Assembly (NCBI RefSeq): GCF_001956295.1
Contig: NZ_MRTD01000002.1
Span: 2,501-66,500 of the forward strand
Direction of reading: 5' to 3'
From: Paenibacillus sp. FSL A5-0031
GTDB taxonomy: Bacteria; Bacillota; Bacilli; Paenibacillales; Paenibacillaceae
DNA length: 64,000 bases
Shown here in pieces: positions 26,741 through 36,949 of this stretch; within the stretch, counting starts at the first letter, position 1, and each line of letters begins with the position of its first letter. The translations under genes and the position numbers were made by a program. The notes under the pieces were generated by a model. The model was not told the origin of the DNA, did no database searches, and saw only the letters and a list, made by a program, of their open reading frames with translations.

Positions 26741-28099
26741 TTAATTTCCGTTATTCTTAACAACCTCTGCGATATTTTTATCAATGTTCGCAATCGTTGT
26801 ATCCACGTCTTGTTTGCCTAAGATATACAATTCCGCTTCTGGAATAACTGTATTTTTCGCTTCATCTGCATATTTGGCAGGTACTGGCGCATTTCCTGGA
26901 ACCGTAGTGCTCATCGTGTATTTCAATGACTCTACATCGATTTTTGAAGGATCTTTTGCAGCCGCCACAATGGTATCGATAAGCTTGCTGGAATCAGACT
27001 TCGCCCAGCCGGAGAATACACGGCCGCTGACAGCAAGACCTTCAGAGGTATACCATCTTACAAAGGTATAAGCCGCTTCTTTATTTTTCGATTTCGCCGC
27101 AACTCCCATATAAGTCGGTTGTACTGGGGAATAATGTTTGCTTTCGCCATCCAATTTCGGAAGCGGTGCGAATGCAGTTACGAAATTAGCTGGAATGGCA
27201 TCCGTACCTCCGGACTCAGCTACCATCCAGTCACCCATCGGCAGCATTGCAGCTAGACCGTTGAAATATTGGTTACGGTAAGCAAGCTTTTGCGAAATAA
27301 TATCCTCGTACATATTAGCGCTCTTGTCTTCGTACATCATTTTTTTCATCATTTCCAAGTTAGCTTTAAGCACAGGGTCCGTCGCATTGGATGTGCCGTC
27401 CGCTTTCAGGAATGTATTTTCCGAAGGCTTGCTCATCATTTGCAGCTGGAAGTAATCCGGCCAGTTATGCAAATAAGCTCCATAACGTTTCGTTGTTCCT
27501 TCGCCCTTCGTTAGTTTTTGCGCATATTCCATAAACTCTTTCCAAGTCCAGTCCGTTGGAACAGGCAATCCAGCCTCGTCGAGCATTTCTTTATTTAGTA
27601 GCACGAACCAACGTTGCATGGAGGAAGGCAAAGCGTAAATTTTATCGTTTACCTTCGTGTCTACAAGGTACTCGTCTTCGTATTTATAGCCATCCTTTTC
27701 GATATAGCTATCCAAAGGCTCGAGCAATCCAATATCGGCGCGCTGTGAATAGTTCGTGTAAGGCAATTCGATAATATCAAGCTGATCATTGGATGCAGCC
27801 ATTAGATCCAGCTTTTGCATGGAAGCAATGGAATCGCCTTTTTCATTCAAGAGGTCAAGTTCTACCTTAATATTCGGATGTTTTTCTTCAAAAGCCGAAA
27901 TAACTTCCGTCCACTTTGCCTTGCCGTCCGTTTGCCACGTGCTTAGCTTCAGTGTTACTTGCTCTGCTGCTGGCTCTTTTGGAGCATTAGTCGCGTTTGT
28001 CGCGCCGCCAGCATTTGAATTTCCACCATTATTGCCCCCGGAACAAGCCGATGCGAATACTGCTAACCCCAATAACATCATCGATAATCTCTTTTTCAT
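26741..28099 (-). CDS. ABC sugar importer, solute-binding lipoprotein (family 1)
   Basis: 452 residues starting MKKRLSMMLLGLAVF, with a lipobox (ASAC) followed by a Gly/Asn/Ala-rich tether. The body has the family-1 sugar-binding pattern (TLKLSTWQTDGKAKWTEVI, IVELPYTNYSQRADIG-like segment, GLAAMLPMGDWM, AAYTFVRWYTSEG). GGAGGG lies 5 bases before the ATG; a longer frame to 28153 has no such site. It captures the oligosaccharide at the outer membrane face and hands it to the two permeases. No ATPase gene is in the cluster, so a shared MsmX-type ATPase is likely. Confidence 0.93.
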   Translation of the reverse strand: MKKRLSMMLLGLAVFASACSGGNNGGNSNAGGATNATNAPKEPAAEQVTLKLSTWQTDGKAKWTEVISAFEEKHPNIKVELDLLNEKGDSIASMQKLDLMAASNDQLDIIELPYTNYSQRADIGLLEPLDSYIEKDGYKYEDEYLVDTKVNDKIYALPSSMQRWFVLLNKEMLDEAGLPVPTDWTWKEFMEYAQKLTKGEGTTKRYGAYLHNWPDYFQLQMMSKPSENTFLKADGTSNATDPVLKANLEMMKKMMYEDKSANMYEDIISQKLAYRNQYFNGLAAMLPMGDWMVAESGGTDAIPANFVTAFAPLPKLDGESKHYSPVQPTYMGVAAKSKNKEAAYTFVRWYTSEGLAVSGRVFSGWAKSDSSKLIDTIVAAAKDPSKIDVESLKYTMSTTVPGNAPVPAKYADEAKNTVIPEAELYILGKQDVDTTIANIDKNIAEVVKNNGN

Positions 28100-28220
28100 C
28101 GTAACCCTCCTAATATTTATAACACGACTAGTTATGAAAACGTCTACAAACAAATCCTACCACGTTCATTTCTGATTCGAAGTTCCCATATTTTACTGAA
28201 GAGAAACTATTTTGACTTTG

Positions 28221-29045
28221 TTACCCTTTTACACCGCCAAGAGAAATGCCTTCGATAACCTGTTTTTGACCAATCGCAAAAATAATGAGCAAAGGAACAA
28301 TCGCTGATACAGCGCCAGCCATCATAAGGGAGTAAATATCACCATATTGGTCTCCAAAAAGCCTAATGCCCTGCTGAATCGTAAATAGATCCTTCGACTT
28401 CAAAAAGATAAGCGGATACTGGTAATCATTCCATGTCCATATAAATCGCAGAATCGCGTAGGTCGCTAGACCCGGACGAATGAGCGGCAGCGCAATTTGA
28501 AAAAAGGAACGGAAATGGCCTGCACCATCCATACGCGCTGATTCCATATATTCATTATTTACGCCCATAAAAAATTGTCTGAGCATAAACGCTCCAATAA
28601 TACTAAAGCTGTTAATAAGAATAAGACCAATATGCGTATCGATGAGGTTCAACCAGTTAAACAATAAGAATTGCGGTACCAACGACGCTTGTGGCGGCAC
28701 CATATATAAGGCAAGAACAAGAAGGAACATCGTGTCTCTGCCTCGGAAACGCAGTTTAGAGAAGCCGAACGCTGCCAGTGCACATACGAATACATTGATC
28801 ACGGTTGTCGTTAAAGTAATGTATATGGAGTTCGTGTAATACCGGAGAAACCCTCCTGTCCACACTTGTTTGTAATTCTCGATCAGATGCCACTTCGTTG
28901 GAATCCATTCAATTGGAAAGTTGAAAACATCTGCTTCCGGCTTGAATGAGGTGGTCAGCATCCACAAGAATGGGAGCAGCGACATCATGCCGAAGGCTGC
29001 CATAATAATTGTCCATACGATTTTGGACACATTCACATTTTTCAT
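28221..29045 (-). CDS. ABC sugar importer, permease (YesQ/LacG-like)
   Basis: 274 residues with six membrane helices and the EAA loop (MESARMDGAGHFRSFFQIAL). The ATG at 29045 has AAGGAGG 8 bases upstream; a TTG two codons earlier is too close to it. It follows the first permease by 21 bases and the binding-protein gene comes next. Together the two permeases form the membrane channel of a carbohydrate uptake (CUT1) transporter. Confidence 0.93.
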   Translation of the reverse strand: MKNVNVSKIVWTIIMAAFGMMSLLPFLWMLTTSFKPEADVFNFPIEWIPTKWHLIENYKQVWTGGFLRYYTNSIYITLTTTVINVFVCALAAFGFSKLRFRGRDTMFLLVLALYMVPPQASLVPQFLLFNWLNLIDTHIGLILINSFSIIGAFMLRQFFMGVNNEYMESARMDGAGHFRSFFQIALPLIRPGLATYAILRFIWTWNDYQYPLIFLKSKDLFTIQQGIRLFGDQYGDIYSLMMAGAVSAIVPLLIIFAIGQKQVIEGISLGGVKG

Positions 29046-29066
29046 TGCCAATTCCTCCTTCCTGAA

Positions 29067-29975
29067 TTAATAATTCACCCATTTTTTTTGTGCGAGCATC
29101 TGCAAGCCCGTTATAGCTAGGCAAATGACAAAAAGTACGAGAGCCATACTCGATGCGTAGCCTGTTTTTAATTGATTGAATGCCGTGTCATATAATTCAT
29201 ATACGATAACGGTCGTTGAGTTAGCGGGACCACCCTGTGTTAACACTTGAATCAAATCGAAAATTTTGAAAGTACCAATAATACCAGTTACGAGCAGGAA
29301 GAACGTAGTTGGCGATATGCAAGGCACTGTAATTTTACGGAATTTAGTCCATGTATTCGCACCGTCAATGTCAGCTGCTTCATAAAGATCTTTCGGTATG
29401 CCCTGCAAGCCAGCTATGAAAATAATAATGTTATAGCCGAGCAGAATCCAAATTTGAATCATCATCAACGATGGCATCGCATAGTCGATATCGGCCAGCC
29501 ACTTCGGTGGATTCTCGAATCCGATCGAAATTAAGAAATTGTTTACCGGTCCATACGAAGGATGGAAGAGCACCTGCCATACCATAGCTACAGCCACAAC
29601 ACTTGAAATGTACGGTAAAAAGTAAACGACTTTAAACATATCCTTCAAGTACACATGCTTATCAATAATGATCGACAGCACCAATGCCAGTACGATCGTA
29701 ATGGGCACCGTAATAATGAAGATGAGATTGTTTACTAAACTTTTCATAAAAACAGAGTCATTAAACAGCCGTTCAAAATTATCAAAACCTACAAATTTTA
29801 TTGCATCAATTCCCGCAACAAAATTCCAACTCGTAAAGCTGAGCAGCAGTGATCCTAATACAGGAATCAATGTAAGTACAACGAGTCCGATCATTAAAGG
29901 AGCAACGAATAAATAGCCTGCAATTTGCTCCCTTGCTCCCATACTGAGCTGGACTAACGTTTTTTTCTGTCTCAT
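29067..29975 (-). CDS. ABC sugar importer, permease (YesP/LacF-like)
   Basis: 302 residues with six membrane helices and the EAA loop (YEAADIDGANTWTKFRKITV). AAGGAGGA lies 6 bases before the ATG. It is the first gene of the operon. The 240 bases upstream are A/T-rich, and I could not fix a promoter there with confidence. Confidence 0.93.
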   Translation of the reverse strand: MRQKKTLVQLSMGAREQIAGYLFVAPLMIGLVVLTLIPVLGSLLLSFTSWNFVAGIDAIKFVGFDNFERLFNDSVFMKSLVNNLIFIITVPITIVLALVLSIIIDKHVYLKDMFKVVYFLPYISSVVAVAMVWQVLFHPSYGPVNNFLISIGFENPPKWLADIDYAMPSLMMIQIWILLGYNIIIFIAGLQGIPKDLYEAADIDGANTWTKFRKITVPCISPTTFFLLVTGIIGTFKIFDLIQVLTQGGPANSTTVIVYELYDTAFNQLKTGYASSMALVLFVICLAITGLQMLAQKKWVNY

Positions 29976-30160
29976 GAAGCTCCTCCTTCAAACTTTGTTT
30001 ATATGCTTCATTTTAGAAAAAAAACGGGAGGCTCATAAGAATTAGATCTTTGTATTTTGGAACATATTTTACTTTTTATCTGTTCACACGTTTTTTAAGC
30101 AGAATTTCTTTCGTTTATTCTTAATCGTTGTTTCATTAAATTTAGGTTGAAAATATGCAA

Positions 30161-30206
30161 AAAAAAAGAGGGAGCAAACTGAGTAAATACTCAGCTTGCT
30201 CCCTCT
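30161..30206 (-). terminator. Terminator after uvrA
   Basis: Stem AGAGGGAGCAAGCTGAGTA with TACTCAGTTTGCTCCCTCT (one G-U) followed by eight T on the minus strand, 10 bases after the uvrA stop codon. Confidence 0.95.
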
Positions 30207-30216
30207 ATTCACTTCA

Positions 30217-33099
30217 TTATTCGGCTGCCGCAGCAACCTTTAGATTCTCTTTATGACGTGCTGTTGTACGTTCGCGGTCACGCTCAAGGATCGGTTTTAA
30301 ATATTTGCCCGTATACGATTGCTCAACTTTGATAACCTGTTCCGGCGTGCCTGTTGCCACAATCATACCGCCGCCATTGCCGCCTTCTGGACCTAGATCT
30401 ATCAAATAATCCGCCGTCTTAATGACGTCCAAGTTATGCTCAATAACGAGTACGGATTCACCTGAATCAACCAAGCGGTGAAGAACGGTCAACAATCTGT
30501 CGATGTCATGCACGTGCAAGCCCGTTGTTGGTTCATCCAAAATGTAAAGCGTCTTGCCCGTGGAACGACGATAAAGCTCAGCAGCCAGCTTAACGCGCTG
30601 CGCTTCACCACCTGATAATGTGGTAGCTGGTTGACCCAGCTTCATATAACCAAGACCAACATCAAGCAGCGTCTGTACTTTCCGATGAATACGAGGAATG
30701 TTCTCGAAGAATGAACAGCCGTCCTCAATGGTCATTTCCAGCACTTCCGCAATATTTTTACCTTTGTATTTCACTTCCAGCGTCTCTCGATTATATCGTT
30801 TACCTTTGCAAATCTCACAAGGCACATAGACATCAGGAAGGAAATGCATCTCAATCTTAATGATTCCATCTCCACGACAGGCTTCACAGCGTCCGCCCTT
30901 CACATTGAAGCTGAATCTTCCCTTCTTGTAGCCGCGTACTTTCGATTCCGTCGTACTCGCATACAAATCACGGATATCATCAAATACCCCGGTATACGTA
31001 GCTGGATTAGATCTTGGCGTTCGGCCGATTGGCGATTGATCAATATCAATGACCTTCTCCAAATGCTCGATGCCTCGCATTTCCTTGTACTGTCCAGGAC
31101 GCGTCTTCGCTTTGTTCAAATCACGCGCTAACGTTTTGTACAAAATTTCATTAACGAAGGTCGACTTCCCAGAACCCGAAACACCGGTTACCGCTGAGAA
31201 TACACCAAGTGGAATCTTTACATTTACGTTTCTTAAATTGTTTTCCTTCGCGCCACGAACCTCTAACCATTTGTCGCTCGTCTTGCGGCGCTCGGAAGGC
31301 ACTTCAATAAACCTGCGTCCACTCAAATATTGACCCGTCAATGAGTTTTCATTCGCCATCACTTCCTCTGGCGTACCTTCTGCAATGACCATGCCTCCGT
31401 GTATACCCGCTCCAGGCCCGATGTCGATAATATAATCGGCTGCCAGCATCGTATCCTCGTCATGCTCAACGACGATGAGCGTATTTCCAAGGTTGCGCAT
31501 ATGCTCAAGCGTCTCAATCAAGCGATCATTATCTCTTTGGTGCAGCCCAATGCTTGGCTCGTCCAATATATAAAGGACGCCCATAAGGCTTGAGCCGATT
31601 TGCGTTGCCAATCGAATACGCTGTGCTTCTCCGCCCGACAGTGTACCCGCTGCGCGGCTTAATGACAAATACTCTAATCCTACATTCACAAGGAAACCTA
31701 GTCGGCTGTTGATCTCTTTCAAGATTAAGTTTGCGATTGCTATTTCCTTCTGAGACAATTTTAACGAATCAAAGTACCGCTGTGCGTCTCCAATAGATAA
31801 GGAGGTAACTTGGGAAATATGCTGCGCGTTGATCGTGACCGCTAATGTTTCCTTGCGAAGACGTTGTCCCTTACAGCCTGCACATGGCTTAGCACTCATA
31901 TAGTTCTCAATATGCTCGCGCATCATATCCGATGCGGTGTCTCTATAACGCCGCTCAAGGTTATGAACGATACCTTCGAATGGAACATAGGCCTCTTTAC
32001 GATGACCAAAATCGTTCTCATATAGGAAACGAACACGCTCTCCGCCTGTTCCATATAATATCTTCTTCATCTGCTCCGGCTCAAGCTCGGATACCGGAAC
32101 ATCCTGCGGTATGCCATAATGCACGCAAACCGCACTTAGAAACTGCGGATAATAATTTGACGTACTGCCCGCCCAAGCAAGGAAAGCAGCATCCGCAATC
32201 GACTTGCTCATATCAGGTACGAGCAAATCTGGATCAACGATCATTTTCATGCCTAATCCATCACAATCCGGGCATGCCCCGTAAGGACTATTGAACGAGA
32301 ACATGCGCGGCTCCAGCTCTTCGATACTAAAACCGCATTCTGGACAAGCCAGATTCGAGCTGAATAGAAGCTCCTCCTGATCGATGATATCAACGAGCAC
32401 GCGGCCCTCAGATATTTTCAGTGCAGTTTCGATTGAATCCGCCAGCCTCGTTTGAATATCTGATTTCACGACGATACGATCGACAACCACTTCAATACTG
32501 TGCTTTTTATTTTTTTCCAGCTCAATCTTCTCGCTGAGCTCTCGCAATTCACCATTCACGCGTACACGAACAAAACCTTGCTTCTGAATGTCTGCGAGCA
32601 GCTTGGTATGCTCGCCTTTGCGGCCTGAAATAAGCGGAGCCAAAATTTGCAGCTTCGTCTTCTCCGGGTATTCCATAATTCGGTCAACCATTTGTTCAAC
32701 GGTCTGCGACGTTATTTCGATCCCATGCTCTGGACAATGCGGCTTGCCGATACGGGCAAATAAGAGCCGCAAATAATCATAAATTTCAGTAACCGTTCCG
32801 ACCGTAGAACGCGGATTGCGGCTTGTTGTCTTCTGATCAATAGATATAGCTGGTGAAAGCCCATCAATAGAATCAACATCCGGCTTTTCCATTTGCCCAA
32901 GAAATTGGCGTGCATAAGCGGATAATGATTCAACGTAACGACGCTGTCCCTCTGCATAGATGGTATCAAATGCAAGTGAAGATTTACCGGAGCCGCTTAA
33001 CCCCGTCAGTACCACAAATTTGTCGCGCGGTATCGTGACGTCAATGTTTTTTAGATTATGGGCGCGAGCGCCCTTCACAATTATTTTATCGCTAGCCAA
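30217..33099 (-). CDS. uvrA: Excinuclease ABC subunit A
   Basis: Damage-sensing ATPase of nucleotide excision repair. 960 residues, the standard length. There are two ABC modules: Walker [10 protein letters not shown] at about 33-41 and GVSGSGKST in the second half, with signatures [12 protein letters not shown] and [12 protein letters not shown]. Zinc cysteine pairs are present (CPEC...CPDC, CAGC, CEAC...CEIC). The TTG start has AGGAGG 8 bases upstream. It follows uvrB by 19 bases in one operon. The C-terminal tail is basic and low in complexity ([19 protein letters not shown]). Confidence 0.98.
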   Translation of the reverse strand: MASDKIIVKGARAHNLKNIDVTIPRDKFVVLTGLSGSGKSSLAFDTIYAEGQRRYVESLSAYARQFLGQMEKPDVDSIDGLSPAISIDQKTTSRNPRSTVGTVTEIYDYLRLLFARIGKPHCPEHGIEITSQTVEQMVDRIMEYPEKTKLQILAPLISGRKGEHTKLLADIQKQGFVRVRVNGELRELSEKIELEKNKKHSIEVVVDRIVVKSDIQTRLADSIETALKISEGRVLVDIIDQEELLFSSNLACPECGFSIEELEPRMFSFNSPYGACPDCDGLGMKMIVDPDLLVPDMSKSIADAAFLAWAGSTSNYYPQFLSAVCVHYGIPQDVPVSELEPEQMKKILYGTGGERVRFLYENDFGHRKEAYVPFEGIVHNLERRYRDTASDMMREHIENYMSAKPCAGCKGQRLRKETLAVTINAQHISQVTSLSIGDAQRYFDSLKLSQKEIAIANLILKEINSRLGFLVNVGLEYLSLSRAAGTLSGGEAQRIRLATQIGSSLMGVLYILDEPSIGLHQRDNDRLIETLEHMRNLGNTLIVVEHDEDTMLAADYIIDIGPGAGIHGGMVIAEGTPEEVMANENSLTGQYLSGRRFIEVPSERRKTSDKWLEVRGAKENNLRNVNVKIPLGVFSAVTGVSGSGKSTFVNEILYKTLARDLNKAKTRPGQYKEMRGIEHLEKVIDIDQSPIGRTPRSNPATYTGVFDDIRDLYASTTESKVRGYKKGRFSFNVKGGRCEACRGDGIIKIEMHFLPDVYVPCEICKGKRYNRETLEVKYKGKNIAEVLEMTIEDGCSFFENIPRIHRKVQTLLDVGLGYMKLGQPATTLSGGEAQRVKLAAELYRRSTGKTLYILDEPTTGLHVHDIDRLLTVLHRLVDSGESVLVIEHNLDVIKTADYLIDLGPEGGNGGGMIVATGTPEQVIKVEQSYTGKYLKPILERDRERTTARHKENLKVAAAAE

Positions 33100-33118
33100 T
33101 CGTTTCTCCTCCTACTTC

Positions 33119-35128
33119 TTAGCCCATCTCGGCACGCAGTTCAAGCAGCGCATCCCGCAGTTCTGCTGCACGTTCGAACTGCAAGTTTTTTGCTGCGTCT
33201 TTCATTTCCGCTTCCAGCCTTTGAACAAGCGCCAGACGGTCTTTCTTGGTCATTTTGTCCACGCCAGCACCGGTTAAGTAGTCGGCTTTCTGCTCGGCTA
33301 CCTTCGTCGCTTCAATTACATCGTGAACCTTTTTCTTTATCGTTTGTGGCGTAACGCCGTGTTTCTCGTTGTATGCCAGCTGAATGGTACGACGACGCTC
33401 CGTTTCTTTGATCGCGCGATCCATAGAATCGGTAATCTTATCACCATACATGATGACGCGCCCTTCACTGTTTCTCGCCGCACGTCCAATGGTTTGAATA
33501 AGCGCGCGATCCGAGCGAAGAAACCCTTCTTTGTCCGCATCGAGAATCGTAACGAGCGATACCTCAGGCAAATCGAGGCCCTCTCGAAGCAGGTTGATTC
33601 CAATGAGCACGTGGAAAACGCCGAGCCTAAGGTCACGCAATATGGCCAATCGCTCCAACGTCTTAATATCGGAATGGAGATACCTTACCTTAATGCCTAT
33701 CTCCTTCATATAATCGGTTAAATCCTCTGACATCTTCTTCGTCAGCGTTGTAACAAGAACCCGTTCATCCTTCGCAATGCGATCCCGAATCTCGTTCAGC
33801 AAGTCATCGATTTGTCCCTTCGTTGGGCGGACATCAATAATCGGATCAATTAGACCTGTAGGACGAATAATTTGTTCAATCATTTTGTCGGTATGCTCAA
33901 TCTCATAAGGACCTGGCGTTGCGGATACATAAACGAGCTGCTTGGCCTTCGCCTCGAACTCCTCGAAGCGCAGCGGCCTGTTATCCATCGCTGACGGAAG
34001 GCGGAAGCCGTGATTAACAAGCATCTCTTTACGCGCCCGGTCACCATTATACATCGCTCGAATCTGTGGCAGCGATACATGGGACTCATCAATAACAATA
34101 ACCATATCATCAGGGAAATAATCAAGCAGCGTATAAGGCGTTGCCCCTCGCTCTCTGAAAGTGAGCGGTCCTGAATAGTTCTCAATGCCTGAGCAAAAGC
34201 CCATCTCCGCCATCATTTCCAAGTCATAGCGCGTTCGCTGCTCCAGCCGCTGCGCTTCGAGCAGCTTGCCTGCTTCGCGGAGCTCGGCGAGTCGTTCCTC
34301 CAGCTCCCTCTCAATATTGACGAGTGCTACCTTCATCGTCTCTTCTTGAGTAACGAAGTGAGAAGCAGGGAAAATGGCAATATGATCGCGTTCGCCAATG
34401 ATTTCGCCGGTGAGCACATCAATTTCTGAAATGCGCTCAATCTCATCACCAAAGAGCTCTACACGAATAGCCCGCTCATTATTGGCGACTGGGAAGATCT
34501 CAACAATGTCGCCGCGAACACGGAACGTTCCGCGCGTAAAGCTGATATCGTTGCGTTGATATTGAATATCGACCAGCTTATGCAGAATCGCATCCCGCGA
34601 CTTCTCCATCCCTACACGGAGCGAAAGCACGAGGCCTCCGTATTCCGTCGGAGATCCGAGACCGTAAATACAGGAAACGCTCGCTACGATGATCACATCA
34701 CGGCGTTCAAACAAAGAGCTCGTCGCTGAATGTCGAAGCTTATCGATCTCATCGTTTATGCTGGAGTCCTTCTCAATAAACGTATCGGTTGAGGGGATGT
34801 ATGCTTCCGGCTGATAGTAATCATAGTAGCTCACAAAATACTCTACTGCATTGTCAGGGAAAAAAGTTTTGAACTCACTGCACAGCTGTGCTGCCAGCGT
34901 CTTATTATGGGCAATTACAAGCGTTGGTCGGTTTAGCTTCTCGATCATGTTCGCAATTGTGTACGTCTTGCCTGTACCCGTTGCTCCCAGAAGCGTCTGA
35001 TGTCTCTTTCCTGCATGAATACCTTCTAGAAGCTGTTCGATTGCCTTTGGTTGATCGCCTTGCGGCGTATAATCCGATTTTAACTCAAACAGCCTTGTTT
35101 CTTTTGCGAGCTCACTCACGCCTATCAT
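33119..35128 (-). CDS. uvrB: Excinuclease ABC subunit B
   Basis: DNA-loading helicase-like subunit of nucleotide excision repair. 669 residues; Walker A GATGTGKT at about 48-55, the beta-hairpin region [12 protein letters not shown], the DESHVSLPQ motif, the IGRAARN helicase motif and a C-terminal UVR motif ([23 protein letters not shown]). The ATG at 35128 directly abuts GGGGGTGG, so the GTG three codons later (35119) may be the real start. It is first in the uvrBA operon behind a promoter with a LexA-like site. Confidence 0.98.
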   Translation of the reverse strand: MIGVSELAKETRLFELKSDYTPQGDQPKAIEQLLEGIHAGKRHQTLLGATGTGKTYTIANMIEKLNRPTLVIAHNKTLAAQLCSEFKTFFPDNAVEYFVSYYDYYQPEAYIPSTDTFIEKDSSINDEIDKLRHSATSSLFERRDVIIVASVSCIYGLGSPTEYGGLVLSLRVGMEKSRDAILHKLVDIQYQRNDISFTRGTFRVRGDIVEIFPVANNERAIRVELFGDEIERISEIDVLTGEIIGERDHIAIFPASHFVTQEETMKVALVNIERELEERLAELREAGKLLEAQRLEQRTRYDLEMMAEMGFCSGIENYSGPLTFRERGATPYTLLDYFPDDMVIVIDESHVSLPQIRAMYNGDRARKEMLVNHGFRLPSAMDNRPLRFEEFEAKAKQLVYVSATPGPYEIEHTDKMIEQIIRPTGLIDPIIDVRPTKGQIDDLLNEIRDRIAKDERVLVTTLTKKMSEDLTDYMKEIGIKVRYLHSDIKTLERLAILRDLRLGVFHVLIGINLLREGLDLPEVSLVTILDADKEGFLRSDRALIQTIGRAARNSEGRVIMYGDKITDSMDRAIKETERRRTIQLAYNEKHGVTPQTIKKKVHDVIEATKVAEQKADYLTGAGVDKMTKKDRLALVQRLEAEMKDAAKNLQFERAAELRDALLELRAEMG

Positions 35129-35210
35129 CCACCCCCATCATTCCGAAATATATGCTCTTATCATTATAGTCAAATATAGTCATTTCATTTCATCTGATAT
35201 TTCAAAATAA

Positions 35211-35257
35211 GAATGTTTGTTCCCATCTATTATAACGTTATCCTTAAAGTCGCGCAA
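35211..35257 (-). promoter_or_regulatory. uvrBA promoter with LexA-like operator
   Basis: Minus strand TTGCGC (35257-35252), 17 bases, TATAAT (35234-35229), then GAACAAACATTC (35222-35211). The last differs by one base from the Bacillus SOS box core GAAC-N4-GTTC and lies at the expected transcription start. Bacillus subtilis uvrBA is LexA-controlled, which fits. Confidence 0.6.
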
Positions 35258-35268
35258 CGTCGGAAAAC

Positions 35269-35321
35269 AAAAAAAGAATACGTACAGCATAGTCAGTTGC
35301 TCTCCTGTGCTGATGTATTCT
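35269..35321 (-). terminator. Terminator after the SARP-type regulator gene
   Basis: Stem AGAATAC-ATCAGCA with TGCTGTACGTATTCT (small bulge, about 20-base loop) followed by seven T on the minus strand. Confidence 0.75.
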
Positions 35322-35343
35322 CATTTATGCTGTTGTTCCTCTT

Positions 35344-36504
35344 TCATAAAAGCATTTCCTTGCCGTTTTTCTTCTCCTGCCATTGCTTGTACCACTCCGT
35401 CACCTGCAAAGGAACGGTAAGTCCCAAATCATTTTCTATCGTTTGAAGAAGACGCTCATAGTGGAAAGTCACCTTATCGTAACAGCCCAGCTCATCATAA
35501 AGCCTCATCACGATCAGCCCCTCCTCCACCTCGTAAGGGTCCAACGTTTGTATTCTTTCATACAATTGCAATGCATCGCTTGTTGGATCGCCGCGCTCCA
35601 AATAATAAGCAGCTAACATCCTCGCCAAACTCAGCCATAACTGACGCAAACGCTCTCGCTCATACTCCGCCCATAGATATCCATAATCCTGTAAATAGTC
35701 GCCCTCATATTCACCCAGCAGCCGCAATGCCTGATCCTGATCCTCAGAAATCGAACCGCTAAGCTTAACCATTCCTTGCTCCCACTGCTCCAAATCTAGA
35801 ACGACTTGTCCCAAATCGAGAATATAACCTTCTTGAATACTGGAATTATGAATCGTTATGTTCATGTTCATTTTCTGAAGACATTGCCTAATTTGATAGA
35901 TAGCCGTGTACAGTTGTGTCATCGCACGCTTCATATCCATCTCCGGAAAAAATAAATCGAGCAGTATCGACTTGTGTACAATTTGCCCGCGGTGATGCAG
36001 CAGATAACAAAAAAGCTCCTGGGCTTTAGCCGTTCGCCATTTCGGCAGCTCTGGAGGCTGTCCATGGGAGGATTGAAATCGCAGCGTTTTAAAACAATAA
36101 ACGGTCTGCTCCTGCTTCTCGATTTCTTTCGACAACGGTTTTGTGCTCCTGCGCTTCAATAAACGTTCAATTGTTATCTCCACGCGCGATTTCTGAAGCG
36201 GTTTTAACAAATAATCAACTGCATTCAGCTCAAATGCCTTTATCGCGTATTCATCATGCGCCGTGACAAAAACGATATCTGCTTGCGGACATGTCTCTTG
36301 AATAAGCTCTGCTGCTTGAATGCCAGATAATTCAGGCATATGGATATCTAGAAAAACAACATCAGGCTGCAGCTCAATCGCCTGCTCCACTGCTTGTTTT
36401 GGATTTTGAAACACATCAATGCTCGTAATTTCCATCGATTGGCGGAGCACCCGCTCCAGTTGAACGAGAGCCAGTCTTTCATCATCAATTACAAGAACCC
36501 TCAT
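35344..36504 (-). CDS. Orphan response regulator with SARP/BTAD-type transcription activator domains
   Basis: 386 residues. The receiver domain (1-120) has the DDE pocket and Asp53 in VVFLDIHMP, with Lys in LLKPLQ. A winged-helix part follows (about 150-235, WRTAKAQELFCYLLHHRGQIV). A bacterial transcriptional activator (BTAD) helical-repeat domain fills the rest (LLGEYEGDYLQDYGYLWAE, QLYERIQTLDPYEVEEGL). AGGAG precedes the ATG. No histidine kinase is adjacent. It is a single-gene unit divergent from the LPXTG adhesin gene, which makes that gene a candidate target. Confidence 0.9.
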   Translation of the reverse strand: MRVLVIDDERLALVQLERVLRQSMEITSIDVFQNPKQAVEQAIELQPDVVFLDIHMPELSGIQAAELIQETCPQADIVFVTAHDEYAIKAFELNAVDYLLKPLQKSRVEITIERLLKRRSTKPLSKEIEKQEQTVYCFKTLRFQSSHGQPPELPKWRTAKAQELFCYLLHHRGQIVHKSILLDLFFPEMDMKRAMTQLYTAIYQIRQCLQKMNMNITIHNSSIQEGYILDLGQVVLDLEQWEQGMVKLSGSISEDQDQALRLLGEYEGDYLQDYGYLWAEYERERLRQLWLSLARMLAAYYLERGDPTSDALQLYERIQTLDPYEVEEGLIVMRLYDELGCYDKVTFHYERLLQTIENDLGLTVPLQVTEWYKQWQEKKNGKEMLL

Positions 36505-36949
36505 TTTTCTACACTCCTATCACGTTCACAATCATCCAAATTTGTTTACAATTAGAAATTTTCGTTTATCTATTTTCATATCGGCTTTTTTCCCAAAATC
36601 ATTCATGCTTTTGTAACTATATATGAGTAAAAAGACCTAACTTGTTCAGAAATTGTATAGTACTGTTCTATAGAATAAGAACTATGTTGGAATAGATCGT
36701 AATATGCCGAAATCGTGTACGGTTATCATGCATTTTTAACCAAAAATGCCATCAAGCACTCCTACCTCTCTGTCAGGTCGGCGCTTTTCTCGCAAAGCAC
36801 CCTTATATACATAACTCCCCCAACTAACAGCAGGCCGATCACTACATGAAGCTCATTTTAATAAAGAAAGGAATGATGTTTTGCTGCTAGCTCCAAATAA
36901 CTAGAAATAAATGAATACTCGAGCATTTTAAGATGGAGGATACCAAGAA
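36505..36949. other. Divergent intergenic region between the SARP regulator and the LPXTG adhesin
   Basis: 445 A/T-rich bases without a credible ORF. It must hold both promoters, but I find no clean -35/-10 pair. A small inverted repeat GTTCT-N8-AGAAC lies near 36670. A GGAGGAT ribosome binding site precedes the adhesin start at 36950. Confidence 0.5.

Noticed and set aside
36791..36798. CGCAAAGC motif upstream of the adhesin, as in a cyclic-di-GMP-I riboswitch
   Set aside because: The partner GCAAACC motif and the two-helix layout are absent, so there is no riboswitch to call.
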